Numbered from the stretch's first letter, positions 1 to 13,594 are shown. The stretch is 64,000 nt of DNA from Tetrahymena thermophila SB210 (GCF_000189635.1 NW_002476178.1:434001-498000); one strand, 5' to 3'. The notes: generated from the sequence alone by a model not told the origin. Numbers and translations are program-made.

Positions 1-962
1 CTGTACATAATAAAAAAAATTTAATCTATGTATTCAAATTTCTTTGTCTGTCTATTTAAGAGAAAAATTAATTAATTAATAATTAGAACGTATTTACAAA
101 AAAGTATTATTAAATTCAGTTACTCATATATGCTAATTAGCTTATAAGACTATGCATATATTGCCAAAATTTCATATTAACTCCATTTTATTGATTTAGT
201 TTTGCCTAAATGATTTGGATATGTAATTTTATAGGTTGTTTTGTTATATTTTTTTGAATAATATTAGAGATTTACATTTTGTTAAAATTCATAATTATAT
301 TTTCCGCAGGTTTTATTAATATATAATCAGTAATTAACTATAAATAAAAATATAGTAAGCATTCAATCATGCTATTTTGAAAAGTATTCTAGACTTAATA
401 GTAATATTCATATTTTCAATTATTTACTAGAGATAATTGAAATACCTTTAAAATCTATAAAATTTTCAGAATATTAATTTTAAATTAACTTTAACTTTTT
501 ATTTTTTCTTATATTTCTTGGATAATTGTATAGGATTTTTTGCATTAAATCTTTTTAAGAGATTTGGGAACCAAAAATAAAATTTACAAGATAATAGCAA
601 TAACTCTTAACTTTTAAGAAGATATGTTTAAATGAAAAATCTGCAGGCTTTCTGATAAATGAAATGGAAATTATAATTTATTAATCCGTTTTATTAATAA
701 GATGGTTATATTATTATAAATGTAGGAGATAGGGGCTTTTTAATAGAATAGTATAAAGCTCATACATTTACATTTGAAGAGAGTTAATTTTCCAAATATA
801 AATAGCTATTTGCAGGTGGTAAAGTAAAATAAGGTTGATAATTATTAAAATAATAATTTGATTATAATTTTTTTGTAATAAATTAAGAATTAAAGTATTG
901 ATTTGTTAATAAATTTGAAGATAATATAGCAAACATTTTAAAATAATTACAAAATTTTTTTA
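1..962. other. Intergenic, upstream of first + gene
   Basis: Very AT-rich sequence with homopolymer runs and no frame of protein-like composition under the ciliate code. It probably holds the 5' flank of the gene starting at 963. No RNA gene or repeat array was recognised. Confidence 0.5.
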
Positions 963-3548
963 ATGAATCAAGGCTTATTCAACTAGAGTCCTAACTATGG
1001 GTAGTTTTACATTGCAAGTGCTTAGCCTATGCTCATCTTTCCGTAACCAAATTAAATAGCAAATAAATTAGCATACAACGAATTCCCTAATTACGTTCCT
1101 ATAGCATAACCTTGTATTATTTCTCCTGTGCCAAACATTTATTATATCCCTTAATAGGTTGTTTATTCATCTTAAGAAGAATAATAGAAAGCAATTAAGA
1201 GTCCGGTCAAAATGAATGAAATAAAAAGCGTCGCGCAGCCCTTTTAATCTTTTATAAATGAAAATGCAAAGTTTATTAACAAGCAACATGAATAATAATG
1301 CAATGAAAATAGTAAAAACGATATATGCCAAGATATTTAACAGCAAACATTTAAAAAAAACTCCGACTAAAGCTATTTAAATAGAAACTAACAGGAGTAA
1401 CTTTCTGAAAATAAATTTTGTTCAGATATTAACAATCAGAAACTAAATTACATGTAAAATTATGTTGATTACTCGGATGACAGTAAAGATTCTAAACTTA
1501 AAAAAAAATGTAAAGAAAACTAATAACTTACAGAAGGAAGTGTAAATTTTGCAAATAAGTGCTTCGAGCATTAGTAATCCATAAAAAAAGGTTTGCATTA
1601 AAAATCAAAATTTATTATTTAGAAAAGCTAGGCTGGCTTTAGAATAAAAAGTTATAACCAGAGATTAAATTAAAACAACAATATTTAGTTAATTTGCACA
1701 TTAGGAAGGTCGTTGTAATTATAAAATGACTAAAATGAATTTCATAGCCGGTCAGTTAGATATGAAAATACTTGTACCTCTGCTGATTCACCATTTAATC
1801 AATTAAAAGAAGGTGAAAATAAGCCTCTTAATTTAAAACAAGCTAATAGTTATGAAAAAAAAAAAAAATTAAAAAATCTAGAAAAAGATTATTAAAAAAT
1901 CCAAAATAACTTTTAAGTGAAAAATGAGTTCAACCTTAACACCTAAGAATCAAAAAAAATAAATTAATAAATTGGTGTAAGGGAAAAGTCTTCCAGTTAA
2001 TCTGAATAAATTGGGAATTTTCCTAGAGATATAGAGAGAAAATGCATATACTAATAATTACACAGCTTGAGAAAAGCGATAAAGACAGATAATATTCATG
2101 AAAATGAATTGAGCAGTATTTTAATTAAAAAATTGAGCGAATTAAATCTTTTTAAATAGATTCCTCCATGCTCTTTTAACTATGAAGAAGATGAGCAAGC
2201 TTTATAGAAATAAGGACATAATATTAGTGAAAAGTATTAATTAAAATCAATTAAGCTAGAATACGAAGGAGGTAAAGAAAATAATGAAGAAGACTAACAA
2301 GTTGCAAATGTAATATCGAAAAGCAAAATAAATTACAGTGATTTTGTAAATATGCTATCAGAGAAAGTAGATTCTTTAGAAGAAATATAAATCAAATAGC
2401 TTCAAAGGCTATAAAATTAATAAATAAATTTAAAATCTGTTTAGGGCAATAAAGAAAGCTTAGTTTAATATTTAAGAAATTTGGAAAAAGATATTTTATT
2501 AAATGATAAAAATTGTAACAAAAATTGTGATTAAGATCTCAAATCAAGCAAAGTATTAAAATTATTTGAACATTGTGATTAAGTTTTGTAAACTATCTCA
2601 CTCACTGAGCTCTTAATGGAAGGTACAAAAACTCACTAAGCCATTTTTAGCATGGTTAATTAAAATAAACTAGCAAATTAAGAGGATTAATTTTAAGATT
2701 TTTTAAATTCACAAAACTAGCCATCATATGGGGAATTTCATATGAAATTTCCCCAGATTAATTAAATAGAAAATATTGATTAAAATCTAAATAAATTTTA
2801 GCCATTTCAATAGGTAGTTTCGTAAGCTAATAATAGCACAACAGCTTCAGCTACGTCATAGGAAAAAATTCCTTGCCTTCAAGAGGCATAATTACTCCCA
2901 AATTAAATTTCTTCTTACGAATAGCAATTTTTACAATTCCAAGTTAAAAACTATGACCTTTTACAAAAATTCGACTTCTCACAGGTTAGACAAATAGCTT
3001 AAAAGTACCGATCTTCTCGCTAACAAAAACAAAACACCACTTACAAAGCTAACTCTAAATACCACAACATGAACAAACTTCTCATGTATAATATAATGGG
3101 TATGTTTTAAATCGATAATCTATAAAATTTCACATTGGATGAAAAAATTATTAATCATCTCGCTCACATTGTAAGAACACTTAAAATGTTAAGTAAGAGG
3201 AGTTCTGAGAAATATAAATTTGAGTATTTTTCACGTGAACATTACCACATTCTATTTTTAAAAATCACTGACAGTAATTTAGAATTTCTCACAAATTCTG
3301 AAAAAGATAGGTTCCTTCATCAAAAGTGCTTTAATGTTGATTTTTAAAAACAGCTTAATCCTGTCCATTTAAATTATATCAACATTATGAAAAAGTTATT
3401 TTTTTAAATTTTCATGACATCAATCCAGTTCGAAAAAATAATTGATGATGGCTCTACTTCAAAGTAGAATCTTAGAAGGTAATACTGCTTGAAAGCTATT
3501 AGTGGTATAAAAAAGTTATCTAATGGAGAAATACTAGTTCGCTTCTGA
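963..3548 (+). CDS. Q/N-rich protein of unknown function, 861 aa
   Basis: A single uninterrupted frame of 862 codons from ATG at 963 to TGA at 3546-3548, if TAA and TAG are read as Gln. About the first 100 residues are rich in Gln, Pro, Tyr and Ile (low complexity). The middle is charged, with Lys/Glu/Asn-rich stretches that could form coiled coil. The last ~150 residues (from about 3110) are more globular, with fewer glutamines and alternating hydrophobics. I recognise no domain, signal peptide or membrane segment. Upstream DNA is AT-rich and non-coding, and the ATG is the first in this frame after a run of T and A. The next gene on the same strand is 1.1 kb downstream. The coding call is strong because a frame this long without TGA is unlikely by chance; the function is unknown. 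Confidence 0.8.
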
Positions 3549-4686
3549 AAAACTCTCTTTTTAATTTTATATTAACAAAGGACATAGAAAAAAAGATTGA
3601 TAGATAAATTCAATTCATAAATAAATAAATCTTTTTATTTAAAATATTAAATAAATTCCAAATGAAATCTTTAACAAAGAACTTATGCAATAACTAAATT
3701 CCTTATAAATATTACACAATTATTATATAATTAATACTTTAAAAAAGTAAACTAAAACTCCTAATCTTATATAATTAGCTGTACTTATAAAAAATAATTT
3801 CAATCTATAGTATATTTATTATATATTCATTCATTTTTTCATGTTTAATTTACTTATTTTTACTTATAAATATTTTTAAAATTATAAATTTTCTTTTCTG
3901 AGCAATTTTTTTTAATTTTTAAACTTTTTTCCTTGCCTGCTTCTTTCAACTATAAAACAGAAGTTGCTAGAAGCTTTTGAAGCTACACTAATTAATTAAG
4001 GCATTTAATTTATATTTTTAGTATTATTATTTCCATAAATTAATTAGATTAATTACAGATGAAAATTGGTAGCCAACATTCCCAAATTTTAAATTTTCAC
4101 AATTATCTTAAAATAATAAAGCTAAAAGCTCACTATTTCACTTAACTAATGAATAATTATTGCATGATATAACTTTCAATCTTTAACTATTAAACTGAAA
4201 TTGATTAGAGTATTTCATTTCACTTATGATTCATCTCAGTCTAAATTTCATTCAAATCAATTTTATCATAAAAAAGTAAAAATATTTGTTACCCAAAACA
4301 ATGAGTAAATAATGCTTTTACTCTAAAAGAAAAATACATATTTTAAAAATCTCTATCTTTTTGTAAAAAACTTTCAAAAACTACTCAAAACTGTATTTTT
4401 AGAAAATTTCTTAATAATTTTGAGATTTCTCCCAATTTTACTTTTAATTATTTTTTCACTCATTTACAGTTGCTTATGTAAAATTTAACAAACTAAAAAA
4501 CAAGAAGAATCTAACTAGCTGCACTGAAAAGCACTACAAAAAATTTTTTTTATTTTCTTTATAATTCTACAATTTTCATTCAATGTATATAAAAAATACT
4601 AAACCCAATCTTTTACAAACTCAAAAAAAAATATTTTTATCATAAATATTCTATTTACATTTTAAGCAAATACCATCTTTAGGAAA
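3549..4686. other. Intergenic, AT-rich
   Basis: About 1.1 kb between two same-strand genes. The sequence is A/T runs with no recognisable coding frame or RNA. It should contain the 3' end of the Q/N-rich gene and the promoter of the DMC1-like gene. Confidence 0.5.
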
Positions 4687-6039
4687 ATGAACGATTGTTA
4701 CTCTGATAAAGAAGATAATGAAGAATAAAACTAAATTGCTCAAGAAGAGATCTTTTTAGTAGAAATGCTTGCAACTGAGGGAGTTAACAATAATGAAATA
4801 CAAAAGCTTAAAAAGGTATGTAGTTGTTATATTAATTCACAATAAGACAATATCATTGATTATATAAAAATAAATATAAAGAATGGAATCCTTTCACTCA
4901 AATCTTTAGTTATGAACACAAAGAGGGATCTTGTTAATATCTATGGAATTCCTGATAATAAAGCTGATTCATATGTCAAAAAAGCTTCAGAAATATTAGC
5001 TCGATCTGAAAACAGCAGGTTATTCAGCAGTGAGTTTGTTCTCGGTACTACTGTACTATAAAGAAGGAGTTAAATAAGAAGAATATCAACAGGATCCAAG
5101 GCTTTAGATGATATATTGAATGGGGGAATAGAGTCTCAAAGCATAACAGAATTTTATGGAGAATATCGTTCAGGCAAAACATAAATAGCTCATACTGCAT
5201 GCGTTCTGGCTCAATCTTAAGATCATTGCTAAAGTAAAACAAGCATAAGAAATTTTAACTGGTTTTAAATAAATTATTCTGCTTAAATATAGCCATTTAA
5301 ATAAAAAAATAGGTCCAGGAAAAGTTTTATACATTGATACTGAAGGAACCTTCAGACCTGAAAGAATATGCTAAATAGCTTCGCACTACGGAATGGAGGG
5401 TGAATATGCCCTAAGTAATATAATTTATGGGAGAGCCTATAACGTAGATTAATAAAACACATTGCTTATTAAAGGAGCCCAATTAATGGTAGAGGAAAAT
5501 TGTTTTGCTCTACTAGTTGTTGATTCAATAATGGCTAATTTTAGATGCGATTTTTCTGGAAGAGGAGATCTCTCTGAAAGACAATAAGCACTTGGCAAGT
5601 TTATGAGCAGATTATAAAGAATGGCTGCTGAATTTAATATCGCAGTGGTAAATAAATACATTCTTTATTTTATCAACACCTTTCTGCTTTTATACGATTC
5701 TTATTCTTAAAATTAACAAACAGATTATAACAAACTAAGTTATGGCTGATCCAAGTGGAGCCATGACTGGAGGCGCTATACCCTAGCCCAAGCCAATTGG
5801 AGGCCATATTTTAGCCCATGCATCGACATAGCGCTTATTCATGAAGAAGAAAACTGATAACATCCGTAAAGTAAAGTAAAACAAAACAAAACTTCTTAAA
5901 TCACAAATAAAAAATTTTTCTTTCACTTAATTAAAGGCTGGTTGATTCACCTTATTTGTAAGATAAAGAAGTTGATATTATGGTTAGCGACAGAGGAGTA
6001 GGAGATGTTGAATGTGATAAAAAGCCTTCTACTGGTTGA
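4687..6039 (+). CDS. DMC1: RecA/RAD51-family recombinase, DMC1-like
   Basis: Predicted strand-exchange ATPase of meiotic recombination. Five exons (4687-4815, 4882-5233, 5313-5647, 5724-5875, 5937-6039) give 356 aa; introns are 66, 79, 76 and 61 nt, all GT-AG and in phase. An N-terminal helix-hairpin-helix region (about residues 38-75) is followed by the RecA core. Walker A reads GEYRSGKT (about 136-143) and Walker B lies in [10 protein letters not shown]. The block VDFSGRG-like (here [14 protein letters not shown]) and the loop ADPSGAMT followed by [11 protein letters not shown] match DMC1 better than RAD51. Length is normal for the family (about 340). Differences from the usual GEFRTGKTQ and KKPIGG are conservative, so this could be the meiotic DMC1 itself or a diverged RAD51/DMC1 paralogue. 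The end lies 176 bp from the convergent epsin gene. Confidence 0.88.
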
Positions 6040-6215
6040 TTTTATAAAAAATAGAGTAAAGAATATTCTTTGAGAAAGTTAGTTAAATGAATAAAAAATA
6101 ATATAAATAAATGGTTTATAAGATGTATTATACAAGTTTTATTAAATTATAATTGTAGTGGTATTTTGAAAATAATAAGCTTCAAATTATAAATTCATAA
6201 TATTTTAACTATTTT

Positions 6216-8698
6216 TCATTGTTAGAATTGACCTTTTTGATTCATTTAATACGGGAAATTTTGTTAAGATTAATATTAATATGTTGACTAAGATTAAAAC
6301 ATTTATGGAGGTTGCTAATACATGTATTGTTAGTTGTAAAATGTACCTGAGACGTTGGAACCATACATACTACCTCCATATGTTTAATATTAATTCACTT
6401 ATTGTTAGTATGCACTAAGTGCATTTAAAGCACTATAGTCTCTCTTGCTATTATCCTACAAATTTTATTAATTACTATTTTAATTAGAAAAATTGTTGTT
6501 CCCAAATTAAAATAAGTTATCAAATTGAGTTTTCTACTCTTCTTTCTTTTATTCATTCTTAATTTCATTTAGATCTATCAGCATTTATTCATTTTTACTA
6601 AAATTTTTATAATCTTCGTTGTTGTCATTTTATTTTTATTCCATTTTGTTTTGATTGAAATCTATCTGATTCTAATTTAAATAAATAACAAAAAATTAAG
6701 ATAAAACGATATTTAAATATATAAGTTATGAGAGAAATTAAATTTAATTTTATTTGGTGGTTTCTTCTTAAAAACTTTAAATTAAACATAAAACCAAAAA
6801 AAAATATTTTGATTATAAATTAAAAGTAATTGAATCATTTTAATGCTTTAAGAATTAAACTTAAAATTGAATTTTTTTCTCTAAAATTATTTAAAAATTG
6901 TATGTTTTTTATTACTTAGATAGGAGATGGCTGTGATTAATTTTGCTAATATTGATTTAATATATTTTGATTTTGAGAAAATCCTATATTTTATTAATTA
7001 ACTTGAGGAATTTGCTGCTAATATTGCTAAAAGATTATCTACTGATTTTGCTATCCATTTTATGGAGTAGTATCTATGTCTAAGTCAAGAAGATTGATTT
7101 CTGTCTCTTTTTTCTTTTATTATTAAGCCTATTGCTATTGCTATTGTTATTGTTATTGTTGAGCTTATTGCTAGAAATTTTTTTATTAATTTCTTTAAAA
7201 TTCTTGCTGTTATTGCTGCATTTTTTCTTGTCTTTGCTTTTCCTCTTCATTTCTTCTTTATTGCTACTAAATCTACTACTGGCTTTACTATTAGTTTTGG
7301 CTTGATTGTTACCAATTTTTCTATTAATTAGGTTGTTATGTATATCCATTTTAATTCCATAATTATTTTTAACTTTAATCCTACTATATCTTATTACTGT
7401 TTGCTGTAAATCCCCACTCCCACTACTACTACCCTATAATATTTATAAAATTTATTTTTAAAAAATCCTAAAAACTAAATTGGTACAATATTTCATAAAT
7501 AAAAGAAATGAAATATTATTTTACAGAAATCATCTGACTATCCTTTTGTTGGAATTTCTTTATTATTTAATTATTTTTAAGGAGCACTTTGTTATTTTGA
7601 ACGTGAATAATTTTAAGATCCAGATTACTCTTCCTCCTCTTCCTCATAATAATTATTATTTTTCTTATCTTTTTAACTATTACCATTTCCTTTGATTTTA
7701 TTTTTACCATTATCATCTTCATCATCACTATCTTTATTTCTACTATATTTATATACATCGTCTTATTAATCGTCTTCATCTTCACCGTTTTCATAAACAG
7801 AATTCGATTTTGGTTCTATGATACATTTTAAATTAAATATTTTATATTAAAATAGAAATAAGTAAAAAATAGCTAATACATTTATTATAATTTTGGCTTT
7901 ATACAGATATCGGTTTATCAGAGCCAAAACCTTGCATGTTCATAGATCTCTAATAAAGTTACTTAGCTTAATCTCTTTCAAATTAAAGATCTCCATCATC
8001 TGATAAAAGCTAAACTATTTTTTAAGCTTTATTCCTAATAGAGAGTCCTCTATCTACTCCTTTTTCAAGCATTTAAAAATCACAATGAGTCGTGATATGA
8101 ACTATTTCTCGCCTAAAATCACTACATAGGTCATATAATCCATTTTTAATTAGGTACTCTATCAATTCTAAAGTCTATTTGAATAATACTTAATCTTAAT
8201 AAAGGATCGAAATATAAATTTTGAAAATTTTTTGTAAATTTATTTTTAAATTAGTATTATCAATGGTACTTTTAAAATTTTGCGCCAATTCTTCGTCTTA
8301 TTACTTAGCCTGTGAAAAATAAAATTCAGTATCACTTCTCTATTTTCACTATTGATTTTTAATAAAATTGAATCATATTTTTTTGACAGTCTGGAAATAA
8401 TATTTTTTACAAATGGTAGCTTTCATCTGAGACTTATCTCAATAATTTAGGGTTAACTCCCCAATTATCGTTGGAAGTAACTTCATGCAATAATTTTTCA
8501 AGTGGTGATCTATTCCTGATTATTTTATAATTTCATTATATTGATTGATTTATTTTATTTAATCCCTCATGCAGTAAACAATCATAAACATCAATAATGG
8601 CTTTTTACATGCTAAATACTAAACAAAACAAAAAAACAAAATTACAAGTTAAGAACTTTTGTTTTTACATCTTGAGCATACTTTTTTAAAACGTCCAT
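6216..8698 (-). CDS. Epsin-like ENTH-domain endocytic adaptor
   Basis: Clathrin adaptor, expected to bind PI(4,5)P2 through ENTH at the plasma membrane or Golgi. Seven exons read 8698-8646, 8515-8411, 8348-8270, 8174-7880, 7815-7525, 7433-6916 and 6671-6216; phases all agree and give 598 aa. Residues 1 to about 155 form the ENTH domain: the signatures TSNDNWG, KNWRKILK, LIEYLIKNG and a basic/acidic LLSDD block match epsins closely. The C-terminal part is unstructured, very rich in Gln, Asn and Asp/Glu. A classical clathrin box LLDLD sits near residue 387, directly after a polyglutamine tract. I see no NPF or DPW repeats, unlike animal epsins. Most shorter ORFs on this strand here are shadows of the glutamine frame. 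The first intron (130 nt) contains a frame that looks partly coding, so the N-terminus is slightly uncertain. Confidence 0.87.
7118..7175 (-). repeat. Polyglutamine-coding CAA/TAA/TAG repeat in epsin
   Basis: On the minus strand an almost pure run of CAA, TAA and TAG codons, broken by two GCT (Ala), encodes the glutamine tract just before the LLDLD clathrin box. Three synonymous codons are interleaved, so the DNA is an imperfect trinucleotide repeat. That may limit slippage. Confidence 0.75.
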
Positions 8699-9742
8699 TT
8701 TACTAATCCTTCCTTCTTAATACTTGCTTTTATTTTATTTTAATTTTTTTCTTCAACTATATATATTTGCTAATAGCTGTAAAATATTGAGGAATGAATC
8801 TTTTAATTTCTTTTAACTAATTATTTAAAAATAAATAACAAGTTTATTACTTATTAGCATTTATATATTAAATTGATTTCTGTTTATCAATTAACCAAGT
8901 AATCATGATTTGTGAATTAATATTAAGAATTTAATTTGACTTTAAGTTGCTTTAAAAAATCAAAATCAATCTTATATTATAAAATAAAATAAAATAAATG
9001 AATATATTTTGCATTTCAACTATGTATTAAGTTACAATAAACATATAAAACAGCATTTAGTAATTGAAATTTATAAATTTTTAAAATTAAAATAATTCTA
9101 TACAAATACTTAAATGCTGGATAATAAGTTTGATAAATCTTGAATTTCACAAATCAGTATAAATTAATTCTGAAATTAATTAATTGGATTTTATAATTTT
9201 AAATGATATTATTTATAAGTATTGTAATTTTTGATTAGAAGTATGTTTTAATTTAAGATACTTTAATTCTAAGAGGATTAATTTATTCAATTTAAACAGG
9301 TGAATATTATTAAATAAAAATAATTAATTTTAAATGCTTTCTTTTTACCAAATATAGATGAATAATAGTAAGTCTTATAAAAAGACAAATAATATTAAAA
9401 TCATCAGTAAATTAATAATTTAAATATTAAATAAATGGATGTCAAGTAATTAATTACTATATATAAATATCTCATTAAGAATTAAAGTATTTGTAAAAAT
9501 GCAATTCATATCATCATTCAATAATTAGAAAATTAATTTAACACAATGTAATACGCAATTTTATTAACAGTTAATTTGAATTCAAATAAAATTAAAGAGA
9601 TTTATCAAAAAATATACTAGTCTATAAAGATTATTCGCAAAGTTTAATTATATATAAAACCTTAAGTAGTCAGTAAAGAAAGCTATCAATCTGCACATAC
9701 ATTTTATATTTTATTATACATACAATTACAGGTTAGCTTAAA
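8699..9742. other. Divergent intergenic region
   Basis: About 1 kb between the divergently transcribed epsin and DUF4485 genes, so it should hold both promoters. It is A/T-rich with short direct repeats such as AAAATAAAATAAA near 8985. No coding frame or RNA was recognised. Confidence 0.5.
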
Positions 9743-12149
9743 ATGTATAGTATTATCAGCCCCAAGATATAGCAAAAAAGATAAATTCGTTCTCAAAGCA
9801 ATACAATTTAGAAAAATTAGTAAAATGGATCACAAAATAATCAAAGTATAAATATAAATTTGGATAAAAATGGCTATATTGATTAAAGCCGTGAGAAATT
9901 CAACAAAGAAGGTGAAAGACTTGATGAAGAGTTTAATTCTGCTATCTAAATTATAGAAAATTAATTGGTGAAATTTAATAAACATGAAAAAATCCGCATT
10001 GATTAATGGATAAAAAAACTATGCTAAGTCACTTCTAATTTAGTGTGGAAATAAAACAGAAATTTATATGTAAAAGTTTTATAAGATATGGTGAGCAATA
10101 CGACAATGTACGAACCATTTACAAAAGTTCCACCAGAAGGACCATTGCCTAGGCTTACAAAATTTGATATTGTAATTAATTAAAATTACTACTTTTAAAT
10201 TTTTAAATGAAATGTTAAAATTATTTATCAATTTATTAAAGCCATATCATGCACGAAGCATCATCAGAGATTTTGAAAAAGAAAATGAGAACTTTAATTT
10301 CGATAAATTATCTTTTTAAAACCACTCACCAAGCAAATTTGGATAAGCAAACTTAAAGAATATGTATTAAATTATTTGGAAAACTAGATCAATAATAATA
10401 AATTAATTTTGTTAATTTATAATTTAGGAGAGAATAGTCAAACGAGAGGCTTAGAGGTTATAGCTCAAACTCAAAGAGTTTTTTAAGTATTAACAACAAT
10501 AATAACAACAATAATGTATCCATAAATTAGCATAATAATAGTAATATAAGCTACGCTAACAGCAATAATATTTTAGGAAATTTAGGTTAAAATTAATTGA
10601 GTAATGCAAACCTGAGTCAACAATATTAAATTTAAGCATTAAATAAAAATTCAATAGCTAAAAATAATAATCAAAGCTATTCACTCATAAATAATTCTTA
10701 TACTAATTCCAGTTAAAGTCTAACAAGTGGAAACAGATACAATAATATATTAAGCAATGAAATATCAAATGCCATACAAAAACAGTAGAGCTTAGAATCA
10801 AATTCGAATGTTTTATAATAGAATAATACAAAGACAGGGAATGGTGGAATTTGTGAGACATGTAAAATTTATAGCAACTAAAAGGAGGAGATAAAAAGCC
10901 CATAGCTATAAGAAAAGCATTAAAATCTTTTAAATACTGTAAATTCTATATTTGCTGAAAAGAGGTCTAATTCAGGAAATAGAAATAATTCTTCTGTCTT
11001 ATCTCCTAATTTAAATTTACTTTCAGACAACTAAAATTTAACTAATTAATCATCAGGCTTAAAGAGGTAGCTGAGCATTGAAAATCATTAATAATCTAAT
11101 TACAAGAGAAGTGGAAGCTGCTATGGCGGCTCAACAGTAGTTTAGAGAAATGAATCATCTGGTAATTCTACCTATTAATTACCACTTTCAAATCTTTAAC
11201 TACTAAAAAATAAATCAAATAATAAACTAACTGATGAGTAAACTGATGTTCCCAGTCGAGAAAACAATTAGAATGAATTGCTTCATGCTAAGAATAATAG
11301 CTAAAATTAAAAATCAAATATTTCTTAATTCTAATATAGCTATAATAATAATTCTCACTCAACTATAAATGACTCAAAGAACTTAGAATAGCCATCAGCA
11401 AATTATAATACAGAAAGGTAAAGCAACAATAGTTTCTCAGGGAATTTTAAGTAGAACTAGATAAATTCTGTATATAACTCCATAGAAAATATCTCTAAAA
11501 ACACTACCTTAGAAAACCCATAATCAATAAATACTGTTTTGGCATCTAATTCAAACCTTTTAGTGAAAGATTATCTAAATTAAGTAGACTAACTTCATCT
11601 CTAGGTTTAAAAAGAAAAAGAAGCTAATTCTGAGATATAAATGTAGCTAGATCTTCTCAGATTAAATGAGAATGATCTTAAAAAAGAAAATAACTTAAAG
11701 CAAACACATATTAATTCTCTAACTAAAGCAAATGAAAAATTAAAGCAAGAAAACTTACAATATAAAGAGAAACATTTAAATTTTATTGCAGTGTTGTAAA
11801 AAGTTAGTAAATACTTGCAATCACATGAAGATACTTTATCAGATGACTTGGAAGTAATTAATTATTTTTTAATAAAATCTTTTCTAAATTATATATATTT
11901 TTTATAAAGTACTAGTATTTAATTAAAGAGCTTGAAAACATACAATAGAAAACAAGTGACCCTATTTTATAAACTTCTCCTTCATCACTCGGAGAGAATA
12001 GAAACCATTTAAAGAAAAAGAAAAGAACAGACCTTGATTAAAATTATTAATAATATGCAGAAAATATAAAACAGAAACTTTAATAAACAAATGATGGAAC
12101 AAACGAATTTCTTTCTTATTTAAATAGAATTAAAAAAAACCTAGACTGA
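9743..12149 (+). CDS. DUF4485 domain, coiled-coil protein (CEP112-like)
   Basis: Four exons (9743-10171, 10242-10363, 10428-11853, 11910-12149; introns 70, 64 and 56 nt) give 738 aa. Residues about 56-143 match the DUF4485 pattern: a helical lead, a WIKKLC motif, KQNRNLYVKVLQDM, then EPFTKVPPEGPLP. In animals this domain opens centrosomal CEP112-type proteins. Residues 180-590 are Asn/Ser/Gln-rich low complexity with many short SxN runs. Residues about 600-735 become heptad-like (Leu/Lys/Glu) and should form coiled coil, ending in a basic KKKKR patch and another helix. The order (DUF4485, linker, coiled coil) supports a basal-body or cytoskeletal role, but that is inference. Start choice: the ATG lies about 40 nt after an AT-rich leader and no coding frame continues upstream. 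Confidence 0.8.
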
Positions 12150-13594
12150 GTAAAAAAAAAAATATAATCAAATTTAATCAATTAACTGTTATAACTAACT
12201 AACTATCTTTAAAAAATAAATTATTTTTGTAAATTATATTTACAATTTATTTATTCTTGCTAATTATATTATTAATTTATTAATCTTTAAAATAAAATTC
12301 AGTTTTGAAATTTTCTAATATTTACAATTAATGAGTTAAATTTAAAAAATAATCAATAAAATTAATAGGTTAATTCATAGATAAATTTAGTTTTTTAATA
12401 AAAATAAAAATTTATTTTTAGAAAATATATTAAAAAATTTTTAAATATGATTTTAATTATTTTTTTTGAAGGCATTATCTCTAATTTTAATGATTTTTTT
12501 GAAGAAATTATCTTAGATTCTAATTTTTTTTAAAGAATTGAATGTGTTTTTTATTCATTAAAAAATTCTAAAGAATTTATTTATCAATTAAAACCAACAA
12601 TTCTATCAATATTAAATGTAAAACTAATTTTATGAATAAAATGTACAAATTTTAGGTTAAAAAGTATTCAGATTCATTTTTAAAACAAGTAAAAACTCAA
12701 AATAAACATTTAAATTTATGAAAATTAAATATTTTCTGGAAAATTCTATTTACTTGTTCGTTTATAAGGCGATTTGCAAAATCTATTACAATTAGATCTT
12801 TGATAAATTTTATGAAAAGAATTTTTTTTCTTAGTTAAAGCTAAAATGACCTAATTTTTAATAAAGGTTTTAGCAACAAAATACTATTTTATTGTCAGAG
12901 TAAATTTAAGAAATAAGATGAATCTATTTTTAGTGAGAAATTTTTTGCTGAATTTCTACATTTTTAGGTTAATACCACTCATCATCGCAAATGCAATATT
13001 CTATTAAAATTTAGAAATTTAGAAAAAAAATACTAAATTGATAAATGCTTCGTTTTAAAAAAAGGTAAAATAATATTTTAAAGAGAAAATTTAATTAAAT
13101 TTGATTTTTAACTATTTATTTAATAAAATATTTTTGCTTATTTAGTAAAATAAATATAGAAAGCAATAAAATTAAATATATCTGTTATTATTTATTTTTT
13201 AATTATGAATAGATTTTGTTACATTTCTTCTAGAATGCGTATATAATTTATTCTTAAAGTAAGCGGATAATTTCTTACTAAATATAATACTATTAGATAC
13301 AAATTAGATCACATAAATATAGTTATTAATATTTAAGACGTGTTTACGTCACATTTGCTTTAAATTAAATTTTTAGAAAGTCTTCGAAAATCTTAACTTT
13401 TTATTATGCAGGGATGAATTCTTGAGAGATATTTAAATTTATACTTAGCTCTGTTTAGCAAAGTTTATCTTTTTAGGAGGAAGCACTTGGCTGAAAATGA
13501 CATAATAAATTAAGTTACAAACAGAGAGAATATATAAATCAGAATAAAGTTTGATTAGTTTTTTTATATAAATTTGTTATATTTTCAATTATTT
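12150..13594. other. Convergent intergenic region
   Basis: About 1.4 kb between the 3' ends of the DUF4485 and thioredoxin genes. Two near-identical motifs (GGCATTATCTCTAATTTTAA-like at 12470 and a variant near 12500) form a weak local duplication. Otherwise AT-rich, and no gene was seen. Confidence 0.45.

Noticed and set aside
3135..3347. Plus-strand ORF of 70 codons near the end of the Q/N-rich gene.
   Set aside because: It lies in the same frame as the 861-residue gene and is just a fragment between standard-code stops.
7080..7349. Minus-strand ORF rich in Lys, Asn and Ser (89 codons under the standard code).
   Set aside because: It is a frame shadow of the epsin polyglutamine exon. The glutamine frame carries the LLDLD clathrin box and joins neighbouring exons in phase.
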